A stretch of DNA of 64,000 nt. Source: Proteles cristata cristata (taxonomy: Eukaryota > Chordata > Mammalia > Carnivora > Hyaenidae). Shown in pieces: positions 35,600 through 47,794 of this stretch (positions are counted from its first letter, which is position 1; the number at the start of each line of letters is the position of its first letter). The DNA is taken from assembly GCA_017311185.1 (NCBI GenBank), contig JAESUZ010000468.1, positions 949,501 to 1,013,500 on the forward strand. The letters are read 5' to 3'. A model generated the notes under the pieces. That model was not told where the DNA came from and did not search any database. It saw only the letters and a program-made list of their open reading frames with translations. The translations under genes and the position numbers were made by a program.

Positions 35600-35979
35600 T
35601 AAACTTAATTTGTCCAATATTAGATTTTTATATCTGACCATCCTAGTTACAGGAACATGGACTGTCCACCTAACTTCCTCTTTCTTTGTCTCTTGGTTCT
35701 TGTTCATCTATCTGGTTTCTGACGTACCTTCTTTATCATGACTATGTTGTCTTTATTTATTTCCTTCCTTCCACGTTACGACAGACACTCATTCACCTCC
35801 TTCACCCTTGCTGACATGGGGCAGCATGAATAAGGGGCATCCCACCCTAGCAAGTGACCAGACATGGGAAACTACTTTATCTGCACAGGTCAGAGACCCT
35901 CCTCCTCTACCTAGAAATCCCTGGTGGCCGAGTCCGGGCAACTGTCTTCTGCCCCCTCAGGCACCACTGATGGATACCG
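35600..35979. other. Noncoding DNA, nothing recognised
   Basis: No repeat or exon is confidently recognised. The 3' part could be upstream L1 5' UTR too diverged to call. Confidence 0.4.
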
Positions 35980-38830
35980 ACCTGAAATCCAGCAACACAC
36001 CATAAACCAAGCAGACCAAAATGACACCACAGAGATGAAAATCAAATGGTCATTGGAACCAGAGCCTACAAAGATGGGCTGGAACATACATGAAGAGCCT
36101 AAATAGGATGACTGTATTCTAACGTGAAACATTGAAAAAGACTCACACACTACTAACATAATAGTGAAAATATGCAAGATACAAATAAAAATTGCCCATC
36201 TTACCAAAACTCAGAAAATCACAAGTTGAATGAGAAAAGTCAGTCAACTGATACAGAGATGAATCAGATGTTAGAATTGTCTGACAAGAATTTTAAAGTA
36301 CCCATCAGAAAAATGCCCCACTAAAGCAATTACAATATATCTTGAATCAAATGGAAAAGCAGAGGAAGGTCAGCAGAGAAATAGAAGGCACACAAAAGCA
36401 CCGAATGGGAATACTAGAACTGAAAGATAACAGAGGTGTTTAAGGCGGTGGGGTGCTCAACGGTAGAATGGAGGAGACCAAGGACAGAACAGGTGAACAG
36501 AAGGACAGATCGACGAAACCTGCCAAGTTTGAGCACAGAACGACAGACAGACACAGAATCTGAACGACAGAAAGGCAGTAATAAGGGAACCAACATCACG
36601 ACGGGCCCGATAAAAGACCATTCACATCACATCCTTTCAGCGAGTGAGGAAAAAACTGCAAGGCTAAAAGAATATTTGAGCAAACAACAGATGAAAATTT
36701 CTCAAATGTAGTGAATGCCCTAAACCTACAGATTCAAAAACCTGTATAAAATCCGAATAGAGGAACTCCAAAGATATTTACATGAAATCACATCTTAATT
36801 AAACTACTGAAAACTCAGGAGAAATGACACATGACCTAGAGGGGACCAGGAATTCAGGTAACAATAGGTTTTCTCAGTGGAGATCATGGAGGCCAGGAGA
36901 AGGTAGTACAATGGTTTTCAGCTGCTACGAGAAAAGAATTGTCAACCAATAAAACTATTTTTCAGGATGAAGGAGAAATAAAAACGTTCTTAGATGAAAA
37001 GAAAAAAAAAAAAAGAATTCCTCACTAGCAGATCAACTCTGAAAACCGGACTGAAGTTAATCTTTCAAGGGTGGAGAAAATGAAAAAAAAAGAAGAAGAA
37101 ATTTTGGAGCATCAAGAACAATGGAAAGAGTAGAAGTATGGGAACATATAATAAACAATTCTTTTCCTTGTGGATTTTCTAAATAATAGGTGATGATTGA
37201 AACAAAGATTATAAGATAATCAGACACTGAAGAAAGTTTTATTTAAATATGTAGAACCAAAGAGACCTACAGGGAAGTAAGGTGTCCACACTTCACTGAA
37301 AGTGATAAAATGTTGACGCCAGTTGACGACGACTAGCCATCTATGGATATTGTCACACCCAGAGCAAACACCAAGAAAACGATACAAACAGATACCTTCA
37401 AAAACACCTTGAATAAGATGGAATGCTAAGCCACCCACAGGAAGGCAAGAAAATGGGAACAGAGGAACAAACACAAAGGAGAGAAACAGAAAACAAATAA
37501 TAAAATGGCAGACTTAACTCTCACTATATCAATAATTACTTTAAGGGTAATGATCTAAATACATAAAAAAAAAAGTGGAGATGGACAGAGTGGATTAAAA
37601 AATAGAACCCAACTATATACTGCATAAACGAAATTCACTACAAACTCAAACACATAGAGAGATTAAAAGTAAAAGGATGGAGGAAGATCTATCATGCAAA
37701 CTTGTATCCCCAAAGAGCAGGAGTCACAACATTAATACCAGAAAAAGTAGACTTTAGAGCAAAGATAATTGTCAGAGAAGAAAGAAGGACATTACATAAT
37801 GATAAAAGGATCCATCTTTCAGGAAGGCATGTAATCCTAACTGTCCATGCTCCAAACAACAGAGCCTTAAAATATATGAAGCCAAGCCAGGCAGAGCTAA
37901 AAGGAAGAACAGACAAACCCACAATTACAGTTAAAGACTTCAACACCACACTCTATACAAATGATGGGACAACCAGACAGAAAATCAGCATGGATCCAGT
38001 TCTGAGCAATAAATAAATAAATAAATAAATAAAAATAAAAATCAACCAACAGGACATACAAAGAACACTGTAGAACAATATTAATTTTTAGAAATTTTTT
38101 CCCAAATATCCACGGGACAGTTACCAAGGGGAAAAAAAGAGCATGTCTGGATATGTGGGCCATAAAACAAACCTCTAAAAATTGAAATAATACAGAGTAT
38201 GTTCTCTGACCACATGGAATCCATTCATGATTTTAAAAACAAAATGAAACAAATAAACAAAAAGCCTCTCAGAAAACTAGGAATAGAAGGATACTTCCTC
38301 AGCTCGATAAAGAACATCTCCAAAAACTCTGCATCTCACAGTGCACTTAGTGATGAAACACTCAGCGATACTCCCTTAAAATTGGAGACGAGGCAAGGGT
38401 AACCACACATCCTTCTGGAAATTCTAGCAACTTCAGTAAGGCCAGAAACAAACAAACAAACACAAAGCATAGAGAATAGAAAGGCAAAAGTAAAAGGATC
38501 CCTACTTGGCAGAGGACATTATTTCCTTCATTAATTCTATAGAATCCCAAAAAATATAGGAAATGTTCTAAAAGTTAAGTTCAGCAAATTTTGGGGACAA
38601 AGTTCAACATGCAGAAGTCGACCACGTTTGGATATACTCCCAATGAACCAGGAAATCAAAATTGGAGACACAATGACATTTGCAATCAATCCAAAAAAAA
38701 AAAAAACTTAGGTATAAATTTAATGAAACATATACAGGAGCCATAAACAAAAAATTTAAGACACAGACAAAAGACCTGAACAAAAGGGGGCCCCGTATTG
38801 ACAGGCTCAGCACAGCGCCCACCTAAAGGG
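35980..38830 (+). mobile_element. LINE L1 (ancient L1M type), internally deleted
   Basis: L1 parts in order. 5' UTR-like sequence lies near 36190. An ORF1-like region from about 36265 to 37140 includes gatgttagaattgtctgaca near 36267, aacctacagattcaaaaacc near 36724 and tcatggaggccaggagaagg near 36885. An ORF2 start and endonuclease region from about 37500 to 38240 includes aaaatggcagacttaactct near 37502 and agcaggagtcacaacattaa near 37717. After a gap at about 38260-38390 the match resumes in the reverse-transcriptase region (cagcaaattttggggacaaa near 38581) and stops near 38830 without a 3' end. All frames are interrupted. A (TAAA)n run sits at about 38009-38035. Confidence 0.82.
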
Positions 38831-38919
38831 GACTTTACAAACGTCTCTCCCTGTCACATACAATCATCACCACCACCACAGCGCCATGAGACCATATTAT
38901 AATTTCTTGCCTTCTTGTC

Positions 38920-39015
38920 AGAATCCAGCCACTAAACAATAAACCGCTTGAAGGCGGGACTGTGAAATTCTCAGTTGTTTTCGGTACCTAGCCCAGTGCC
39001 TGCCACATAGAACAG
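38920..39015 (+). mobile_element. LINE L2 3' end
   Basis: The words cttgaaggcgggactgtgaa and tagcccagtgcctgccacat near 38950-39009 are the terminal L2 signature (gaggg-cagggac, then cagtgcctggcacatag). Confidence 0.65.
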
Positions 39016-40950
39016 TACCCCTGGCTCTATCACAAGCAAGCCTGCCCGACGCGGCCAATGGAGAAGGCTCTTCAGAGATGTCCTGTTGGCAGAGAGTCCT
39101 GGGTTCGGGTCATTAGAAAGCTATGTTCCTGGCGGTTTGGGTTGGAGCAGGGGTGGCGAGGACTGACAGGCAGAAAGTTGAGGAATAAGGTGAAAGAACA
39201 GGGCAAAGCCATGGCCAGCAGAGGGCCTGACAGGGTGAGAGAATTTGAGAAAACTGAAATGCCAAAAAGAAGAAGCCATCGGGAGGTGAGAAACAAAATG
39301 GAGGCACGGAGCAGGGGCGGGGGCCTGCTCGTAGAAGGGCCCCCAGGAGTGAGGGGAGCCGGCTTAGGGCACATGCAGAGGGGAGACATCCACTGCAAGG
39401 TGGTCGGAGGCAAAATGGGTGTGGCTCAAATATTCAGGGTGTCTGACCCTCTCTGTGGGAACAGTTATTTGTTGGAAGAGCTAGTCTGGGGAGGAGGAGG
39501 CTTCCGTAGACTCACAGGGTTTAAAGGCACAAGGTGGGTAATAAAAAAGTTGCTGTCCAGGAGGGGGAAAGTCATCCAGTGTCCCCGAGAGCAGAGCTGA
39601 TGGCAGTCTATAGTCTCTGCAGGGCCAGGCACCCCTTTGGGCCGAGGTCAAGGGTCCCAGCCCAGGGCACGGAGAGGGTGGGGGGCTGAGTGCAAGGGAG
39701 AGTCTACACGGATGGGCCCCATGAGAGCCGCCTGCCTTGCCTCCGCTGACTCCCTTCTGTGTCTTCACGAGCTTCTGGGCTCTTGGATGTGGGCCCAGGT
39801 CTCACCAGCCCCCACTTCTCTGTATTTCTGAGTCTACGCAACCACTGTTTCCTACGATGTTTCTATAGTCTACTAACAAAGCTTGTTCATTGTCCTAGCA
39901 GCAGAAAAGATTCCAAAATTCATCTTCTCCATAATTCAGACCCAAGTCGGCACCACGGCAGGCTCGGGTAATTTGGCCAACACGCTGGCCACGATTCCTC
40001 ACGTTGTAATCCATCATCATTATGAGCCGTATTCACAACATTTCTTCTTTTGGCATCCAGTCTGAAATGCAAAGGATTGTTAGGACAGAGAGAGATGAAC
40101 CAATGAGATACTGAGGCCCAAGTATGTGCTTTGTTAGAAATGAAAATGGAAATATGATTCCAGGGGAAAAAAGGACTTTGTCGCAACATGGTCACACACT
40201 CCTTTCAAAACATGAAAAATAAATTCACCCTCAAGAAAAAGAAGAAAAATGGGTCTGACAGATTCATTCTCTCGTATCTTGAGGTTTCTCCTCTGAGCCT
40301 ATGCGTCAAGGATCAGCGTGAACAAGCAAGGCCACGCCGTCAGGAAGATAGCCTGCACGCTCATTGTCACCAAGTGGGTCCTCTCCTCACTGGCCCGTGC
40401 TTTTTAACCCAAATGTGATTAAGTGGCTTGTCCCAGAAATGAAAAAGTCAGCTTCCAGCCCAAAAGTACACAGCTTACGTACACGGTGAGTGTTGCTATC
40501 ACTCCCAACGTTTACTACAAATTTGAATGTCCATACCTGAGATTGGATTTCTAATCCAGAAGGGACAAAATACCCTTCAGTAGCTTATTAATTACAAATT
40601 ATTTCTTGTAGCCTTTTGATGTGGGGCAGAAGGATGTATATTGGGCAGAATTACAGTGTGTGTACAGAGATTCTGCAGCTTTTCAGGAAGGACGGGGGCT
40701 TACCCATCCAGGTTTTGCAGACGGGGACCCCATGTCCCTCCACTCGTTAGCTCTAACACACAGAAATGCAAGCACTTACCTGTCTTTGCTTAGATCAGTT
40801 AGACTTCCCACACAGCTAAACGGGGATGTGGGCAAACTGCCTGAGACACAGTAGATAGCAACAAACATCTGTTAGATGCTTCCTGGAACTGAAGCGACAG
40901 GTAAAGAAGAACCCCTTTTGATCTCATTGGAAGTCCCAACCGTAAAAATC
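39016..40950. other. Noncoding DNA, nothing recognised
   Basis: No repeat or exon is recognised. The 180-codon frame at 39058-39600 is opposed by overlapping frames on the other strand and resembles no known protein. 40120-40260 is AT-rich. Confidence 0.4.
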
Positions 40951-41074
40951 TGAAGCAGGCTCCAGGCTCTGAGCTGTCAGCACAGAGTTCACTACGGGGC
41001 TTGAACCCACAAACCGTGAGATCATGACCTGAGCCGAAGTCAGATGTCCAACTGACTGAGCCCCTCAGGTGCCC
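40951..41074 (-). mobile_element. CAN-SINE, antisense, 3'-truncated
   Basis: Only the head half remains: tgaagcaggctccaggctct, aacccacaaaccgtgagatc, and an end of gagcccctcaggtgcc. The CT tract and A-rich tail are missing, so it was shortened by deletion. Confidence 0.9.
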
Positions 41075-42605
41075 TGGAAAATGTTTAAATTACTTGAATT
41101 CAGAACTGCCTTGGAAAACCCAAAATAACGTATGGCAGGAACTAAGGATCCAATCAGAAACCAGACCCAAACGACCTGGACTTCACGAAGCTCATTTGAG
41201 TAATTCACATCTTTAGTGGGATAGAGTCTGGCAAATTGTACTGCCTCCAAGTTTAACAGGTAATGTGTAACTCACCATAGAGGTCCATTTGGAGGAAGGT
41301 CAGTGATCTGGTATTATTATGGTAAGCCTACCATGACCGACCCCTGACATCATCTTTCTCTCACAGGTGGGGGGAACCAGCTCGTTCAGAGGTAGTAACA
41401 CTGCTTCATCTCTCCCGGTTAGCGGTTCACGGCCAGTGGGTCCATTCTGAGTGTTTATCTTGCCATCTGCCTGACTGCGCAAAGACTGAGGTTTTTCTGA
41501 TAGACATCTCTGCCACCTTCACACCTACTAAAATCAAGTGTCATGCTCAGCTATTAATACTGAGATGGGACACATAAAGTCCAGATAACATCTTCACAAT
41601 GTGAGATAGATTCCCAAGTCGAGATTGTATCAAGATGATATAAAAACTTTCAGGATGTTGAATGAAATAATGAAATCATGACATTCTCCTTACTTCCGAA
41701 GCACACAAATCAGCCAATTATTTGAGTGTTAAACTAGCTGCCCGGAAAGGGGGTGCATCAAAAAATAAAAACCAGTTACTATTGTCTGCAAGTTAGAGAG
41801 AGAGAGCATGTCTAATTGGGCAGAGTCGGGGGAAGGACCATTTCAGGCTCATTTTCCAAAGCAAATCAAGAGGAAGCATTTAGAAGAATTCGGTTTCACC
41901 AGCTTTGCTACCCACTTGTTACAAACGAGCTGCGTAAGCCAGGCCACCTCCCAGAGAGTAAGGATGCGAGACTCATGCGCAAAATGAAATCCGGGGACTT
42001 TCCAGCTCCGATAGTTTGCAATTTGCTCCGTTTCGACTTTAATGTGCTATGTGAAAATATGTTTTAAAACAGATTTTGATGAAAGCTGAATAGAGACTGC
42101 CGAAAGATGGGTTCTCCGTCAGTAGGCCCAGTGGAGTGAGGAGTGTGGGTCAGAGACCGCGGCCGGCCCACAGCCATTGGAGAGCTGCTGTGTCACCGTC
42201 CCTTACATATTCAGAGAAGACATCGCGTGTGTCTTCCTATGGGCGAAACTGACATGACATAAGTGAGCATTAACATATGTTTTCAATCTTTATTAGAAGC
42301 GTATTAGCCTACAGCACCGTGGGGACTTTCTGCAGGATCCGTGCCTCTGCGGTTGAGCTGTCCACATTCTCTCTGTTGCAGATTTCCTCTTCCTCCCTCC
42401 CCTGGCCCCCACTCCCCCTTTTTGTAATTTAACTAGAGAAAACGGCATGTTAATTTCAGCTGCACCTCTGCTGGGTCATTCTCGGGTCAGCAGATTAGAG
42501 ACACCGACGGAAGAGAGAAGACCGTGCACTGCAGCTGCAGGGCAGGGTGACCCGGCCATCAATCAGCCACCGCGCGTTTGAACAATGACAGTCATCTGTC
42601 AGAAA
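41075..42605. other. Noncoding DNA with a candidate conserved stretch
   Basis: No repeat or exon is securely recognised. 41780-42120 is CpG-poor single-copy sequence with the feel of a conserved element. A weak MIR resemblance near 41900-41995 was not called. 42270-42310 is AT-rich with tattagaagcgtattagcc. Confidence 0.35.
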
Positions 42606-42620
42606 GCAGGAGGTGGCGCC
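42606..42620 (+). promoter_or_regulatory. CTCF-like motif
   Basis: The word gcaggaggtggcgcc fits the CTCF core CCASYAGGKGGCRSY with two mismatches at the weak 5' side. It lies about 120 bp from a CpG-rich patch. On the plus strand, opposite in orientation to the site at 1611. Confidence 0.45.
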
Positions 42621-42719
42621 TCATTAACACACCGCTCACCTGCCCTGAGCTACACCTCGCTTATAATAATATCGATCATTCACCTCCGAGGGGTGTCTTT
42701 TTTTCTGCAGGATGAAATA

Positions 42720-42930
42720 ACAAGCGCTCCGTTGCCCCCTCTTCTCCCCTTGGAGTTCACACGAAGTGGGTGGTGGCGGGCAGGCCCGGGCAGGGAGGGC
42801 GCCGTGGGGGCCCACAGACCTGGGTGCGCTGGCCATCAGAGCTCCGCGCCTCGGTCGCCGGGAGCAGAGCCGTCCACGCACAAAGCGGGGGCGGGACGGA
42901 CTGGTCGTATGGTGGCGTCCCCCACTGTCC
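42720..42930. other. Small CpG-rich patch
   Basis: About 200 bp with frequent CpG and G-runs, flanked by ordinary DNA. No exon is recognised. Frames of 112-120 codons on both strands come from low stop frequency. Confidence 0.5.
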
Positions 42931-43378
42931 TCAGGAAAGGCCTCTAAGGTCTCCACCGCATTCCTTGTAGACACAGGTAACTTGAAAAGAAAGGAGCCAA
43001 AACACGTTGGGGCTTATGAGGGCAGGAAGCACGGTTCATCTCTGCCAAACGCCTGCTCTTCTGCTGGTGAACGTTCAGAGAACTCAGCTCAAAGGAAACC
43101 CTGAAGCCCCGGCCACAGAGAGCGTGCTTCCGGAGAAGACTCTGCCGTGAGCCCCCATGTACTCATGTCCCCAGAAGGCCACCATCGAGTATCTCCTGTT
43201 AGACACACGGCGCAGCCTGTGCAGCCCAGGGTCAGGGACGCGTGTGCCTCTCTCTGCTGGGCCAGAAAGAGACTCTTTTACAATGTTTTAATGGAAAGCC
43301 CAGAATTTAAACTTAGCCCACCGTCCGGAACTGTCCGGAAATTACAAAAACGTGCTTCTCTTGCCCAGTGGGGGTTTC

Positions 43379-43380
<2 letters not shown>
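42931..43380. other. Noncoding DNA, nothing recognised
   Basis: No repeat or exon recognised before the (CA)n microsatellite. Confidence 0.45.

Positions 43381-43422
<42 letters not shown>
43381..43422 (+). repeat. (CA)21 microsatellite
   Basis: Twenty-one uninterrupted CA units, not embedded in a SINE. The length and purity make length polymorphism likely. Confidence 0.97.
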
Positions 43423-43425
<3 letters not shown>

Positions 43426-44360
43426 AGCCGTTTTCACTTGTTAGAAAAGGAAAATAGAACTTTTTTTTTTCCAGGGCGGGAAAGTAGCCATAGGCCGCTA
43501 CTGCTCAGAGGGGGCTCCTGGGTGATAAAACTGGGGGAAGCTGCCTTTCACGGGCCACGCGAGCCCGACAGCAGGGCCAGCATCAGGGCACACTGCTCAC
43601 GACGGAGGGGAGGGTCCTCACGGAACCTTGGCGTGAGGCAGAGGGCCATGCCGGCAGACAGGGGCTGGGCCCCTTGTTCTGAGCCACTCAGGCCATGCTC
43701 CCTTACGAGTGCGTCACTGAAGTTCTCGGGAAACCAGGAGGAAGGGAGTGGCCAAGCTCAGGAGCACCGAATGCCTGGGCCAAAGGACTAGTCTAGGTTT
43801 CTCCTGGGGGACAGGCGGGCCAAGGACAGACCAAAGTAGCAAGGGAAACAGGCTGAGGGACCCAGAGACCACGGAGAACATTTGTCCAGGGCCCCAGCAC
43901 TGTACCACGAAGCTGCACCTTTGTCCCATCCTACTCCGGTGCACTTAGTGTGACTGCATGTAGGCTGTTGGTGACAATGTCACACACAGGCCACCTGGCC
44001 CGTGGAGCTGCGCTGGCCCCTCCGTGGGGAGCCTGCCTGCCCCTGGGGTCCGGCGGTTCTGCGTGCGGCCACATCTCCTCAGTAATGTTGAGCAGGTCGT
44101 CTATTAAAAGAGTACAGGTGTTTGATCCTTTATCTGCAATTACAAAATCCAACAGTGTTTGAAAACTGAAAATCCTTTAACTGCTCCTTTTGTGACAAAA
44201 TCTGACCTGACTCTAACTGGCAGGAGACGATTAACAGTTTCTATTTATTCCATTTAGACTGAAGATTCCTGTATTCCATTGCAGCCACTCATGCATTCAA
44301 CCCTGGAGCACCGCCCCTGACTCCTCCAGGAGTGTTATTTAATATAAAATACAGAAAATA
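43423..44360. other. Noncoding DNA, nothing recognised
   Basis: GC-moderate single-copy sequence. The frame running from 43147 through the CA repeat to 43791 reads through a microsatellite and is not credible as coding. Confidence 0.45.
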
Positions 44361-44610
44361 GCAGTGCCTGGGGGGCTCGGTCATTTAAGAGTCCGACTTC
44401 GGCTCAGGTCATGATCTCGTGATTCTGGAGTTCGAGCCCCACATCAGGCTCTGTGCTGACACCTCAGAGCCTGGAGTCTGTTTTGGATTCTGTCTGCCTG
44501 TCTCTCTGACCCTCCCCTGCTCATGCTCGCTAGCTCTCTCGCTCTCTCGCTCGCTCTCTCAAAAATAAATAAACATTTAAAAACGTCACAAAAAATAATA
44601 TAATAAAACA
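44361..44610 (+). mobile_element. CAN-SINE, sense
   Basis: Head gtgcctggggggctcggtca, gagttcgagccccacatcag, ctctgtgctgacacctcaga, CTCG-rich tract and caaaaataaataaacattta tail. A possible target duplication tataaaataca lies at 44343-44353 and 44611-44621; a few extra bases at the left junction make it uncertain. Confidence 0.92.
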
Positions 44611-45527
44611 TATAAAATACACATGCATTGTGTCGTCTTTCTAGAATCAAAAAGATTCTGAAGTCGAAACCGCACCTGGCCGGACGGTCTTGGAGCAGAC
44701 ACAGCCGAGCTTATCCGTCTCTGCCTCACATACGAAAGGTTCTGCGAGCTTCTGTCGGGACGTCGCGGCACCGCATCCTTCCTGGAGAAGACAAAACCAC
44801 TCCAAAAAAAACCCACACAGTTCATTTTGTCTTTTCCGCGAACCCCCATGTTGAAATGGCCCGTCCGTTATCGTCTTCCTCCTTTTCCGGATAACAAGGG
44901 AAGGTCTTGGTTAATAAGAGTTCTGCTGGGAACACTGAGTTAGCTCCTAATGACACAGCCCTGGGGCATTTCCGGGGGGCTCCGCTTCAGCCTGGGGGAC
45001 CCACCAGGGATAGTATCCCCGGAGGAGAGGCCCGAAATCGAATCGGTCTCTGCTTTGCCAACTCTTCATGCCTCCTCCTCCGATTTGCAAAAGCCATTAT
45101 CACCGTTGCTCGAAGGGGGAAAACATAAAATATAGGCCCACCCGGTTCTAATTCCCAAGAACTTAATCTACATCACACAGGATTAAAATATTGATTTTCC
45201 AGGAAGCTACCAGAAGATAGCAGGTGGATTTTGATGCAAGAGCCTTACGTGGCGAAAAACCAAATCTCGCGTCTGGTGATGGCGGTCGTGTTTACTGTCA
45301 AGGGCCTTCCCCCGACACCTGTCCTGACTGCTTTTGTTCCACATACGTTATTTGCAAAACTTTGTATTTGAAATCAACCACCTGGATGTCTGAGTAAGAT
45401 TTTTCCCAGTCACAGGGGAACGACCCTTTCTAAAACATGGTCCAGCCTCACGACGCAGCTCTTTATGTGTCCTTTATTTATTCAAGACATTGAAAATGCG
45501 CACAGAACACGCATTTAATTTTTAAAA
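44611..45527. other. Noncoding DNA, nothing recognised
   Basis: No repeat or exon is recognised. 44640-44780 has moderate CpG. 45130-45420 is AT-rich and CpG-poor. Confidence 0.45.
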
Positions 45528-45645
45528 TAAATCCCTCTCCCTCTTTCTCCCCCCTTCCTCTTCCTCTCCCTTCCCTTCTCTCTCTCTCCCTTCCTCCCTC
45601 TCTCCCTCCCCCCTCCTCTCTCCTTCTTCCCCCCTCTCTCTCCTT
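45528..45645 (+). repeat. Polypyrimidine tract (C/T-rich)
   Basis: About 115 bp of almost pure C and T (cctc, cttc, cccc units). The mirror-like homopyrimidine run could form triplex DNA. No SINE head or tail is attached. Confidence 0.9.
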
Positions 45646-46322
45646 AATTGCCCGGCCTTTACAAACCCATGCCTGCAAAAGAAACACCCGTCTATTGCTC
45701 TGTCAAATGTGCCTGGCTGGGAAAGCTATTGGGTTTATAGAAGAGACAAACATTTCAGGCATGCCATTCTGGGGTAATGAAGCATGGCAACAAAATATAC
45801 CTGTGCAACATTTGATAAAGATGAGCTGACACGCCAGTCCAAATAGGTTCTTCTGTGTGTCTGCACGTGTCTACCATCATCGCTTCCATCTTAAAACAGG
45901 AGGAGAGCAGGACGGCGGCAGCTGGCAGGGACCGAGGGAGAGCCGCGCACACAATTAACCGTCGTTTACCTCTGGCCTGATTGCGCTCCCACTACCCTTA
46001 ATTTATTACATGTTTTCTCCCTTTTTATGCAAAAAAAAAAAAGTGGCTCAATTTTTCTTTCTTTCTGTCGCTATCTCCTTGCTTTTACAGAGACAGCGGG
46101 AGAACACAATAGGGAAAGTCCCTGGGTGCTTAGCACTGAGTCTTAAGTTAAAATGCCTCTTAGTGGGATTTTTATGGCCTTTATTGTTGTTTGATTAATG
46201 CAAAGCAAAATGAAACCCTACAGTTACACACGGGTACATCAGCCAGAGAGAGGGCCAATGTACGCGATCCTTTGGTTTACAGAAAACATCTTTTGTTGCT
46301 TGAGAATGAGAGTGGGGGGAAC
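45646..46322. other. Candidate conserved noncoding element
   Basis: Repeat-free, AT-rich and CpG-poor. The best candidate core is 45955-46225, including cctttattgttgtttgatta near 46180, a SOX-like word followed by a homeodomain-like word. Conservation is inferred only. Confidence 0.3.
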
Positions 46323-46346
46323 AGAGAGAGAGAGAGAGAGAGAGAG
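46323..46346 (+). repeat. (AG)12 microsatellite
   Basis: Twelve perfect AG units outside any recognised SINE. Confidence 0.95.
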
Positions 46347-47119
46347 TGCTGTAGGCCGGCTAAGTGAGACTGGAAGATGTTGGAAACCCAGTGACCCAAA
46401 TACAAGCCAGAGAACTGTGTCTGATCCCTCCTCGTAGCCGAGTTGGCTTTCCCGGGTTCGTCCACCAGGTTTCTGGGTCTGGTCAACTTGCGTCTATTCC
46501 CTTTCTTGGGGACGGCCACCTTGGAAGAGTCCCCTCCGCAGCTGCCTCAGCTGGGATGGCGCCGGGACGGAGGGAGGGGATCTGCCTCGAGCCCGTGCTG
46601 CCCTCCTGACACCTGGCTTCACAAAGGCCTGTGCCATATATTGCCTTTATACGCTTTCTCGGGAGGTACATCCTATTTATAAAAGCAGTGCAGAGAAACG
46701 GAAAAGGGTATAATAGCCACTCTGTATTATAAAGCTCTTCTGTTGAAAGAGCTGGACAAAGTGCCTTGGGTTATTTGATTTCTTTCTTCATCCCCTGATA
46801 GCAGTGGCAGTTTGGGTGGTGTGTGCGGTGACAATGGGCACTTTGTGGTCTCCTGACCTCCCCAAGAACCAGACACACACAGGTTTTCCTTTTGTTCACT
46901 CATCTAATTACCAACCCTTCATTATATCTTTTCTCAGACATATAAACTCCAGTTAACCTTTACATTCAAATAGGATGGGTCTTCCATTTGCTTACATCGG
47001 AGTACGAGTGCTCGAAATTGTCATTTCCATGCACAGCGATCTAGGGGAAGGACCATTGTCTCGTCCCCTCAGACCTTGTCTGTACCCAGTAAGTACCTTG
47101 ACTATAGAGAATAAGGAGC
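46347..47119. other. Noncoding DNA, nothing recognised
   Basis: No secure repeat or exon. 46900-47100 has a faint L2-like flavour (ggggaaggaccattgtctcg near 47043), not enough to call. Confidence 0.4.
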
Positions 47120-47335
47120 AGCCACATGGGATTTGGTCTGAGGGGGGCCTGGGTTCGGGGATTTGCCCCACTCTTCATTAACCAGGAAAAGTCTTACTAT
47201 CTTTGAGCTTCAGCTTCCCCTTCTCTGAAATTAGTGTAGGAAGATTCTAGACCTACCACCACCAGAGTTGCTGGAGAAAATCAAATGGATATGAAAGCAC
47301 TCTGTATCCTGTAAACACTACCCCTAATTCCATTT
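47120..47335 (+). repeat. MIR SINE, sense
   Basis: MIR order: a ggcctgggttcggggatttg box near 47146, gagcttcagcttccccttct core near 47205, then gttgctggagaaaatcaaat and gaaagcactctgtatcctgt near 47266-47310. Confidence 0.7.
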
Positions 47336-47794
47336 CTTCTTTAAAAAATGCTAAAAGTGGTTTATGTAGATAAAAGCAAATTTTAAAAACTAATAACAGA
47401 ATAAAGTTGTGTTCCATCTCACACACTTACTGGTAAAAAGGGGTGGGGTGAAGCCAATGAAGCCACAAATACTAATGCTTCTGGCCTTACAGAGTCTAGG
47501 TTCTATAAAATTCCCAGTTATTTAAGGCTCTGTCTTGTCAAAACCATTACATTTACTTCCTTCTTTTAATTTGCAAAGTAATGGTGAAAATATCCCTAGA
47601 GACTTAGAGCAGCGAGAACTGTCTAATGGAAGTCATTCAATAAGTTGCCTATTGTTTTATTGGTAATAGGAAACATGCTCTTGACTAGAAGAGATATATT
47701 TTTATCACAAAACCGGCCGTTTCTTAACCACACAAAAATAGTGGAGCTGACAGAATTCTTTAGGTAAATTAAAAGGTTCCTTTATGTTCTTTTG
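47336..47794. other. AT-rich noncoding DNA
   Basis: No repeat or exon recognised. Confidence 0.45.

Noticed and set aside
39058..39600. 180-codon plus-strand frame
   Set aside because: Opposed by overlapping minus-strand frames; basic, low-information translation with no domain.
41895..41995. Possible MIR
   Set aside because: Only scattered words match the MIR core and the order is imperfect; not strong enough to call.
43147..43791. 214-codon frame crossing the CA repeat
   Set aside because: It reads through a (CA)21 microsatellite and has no recognised domain.
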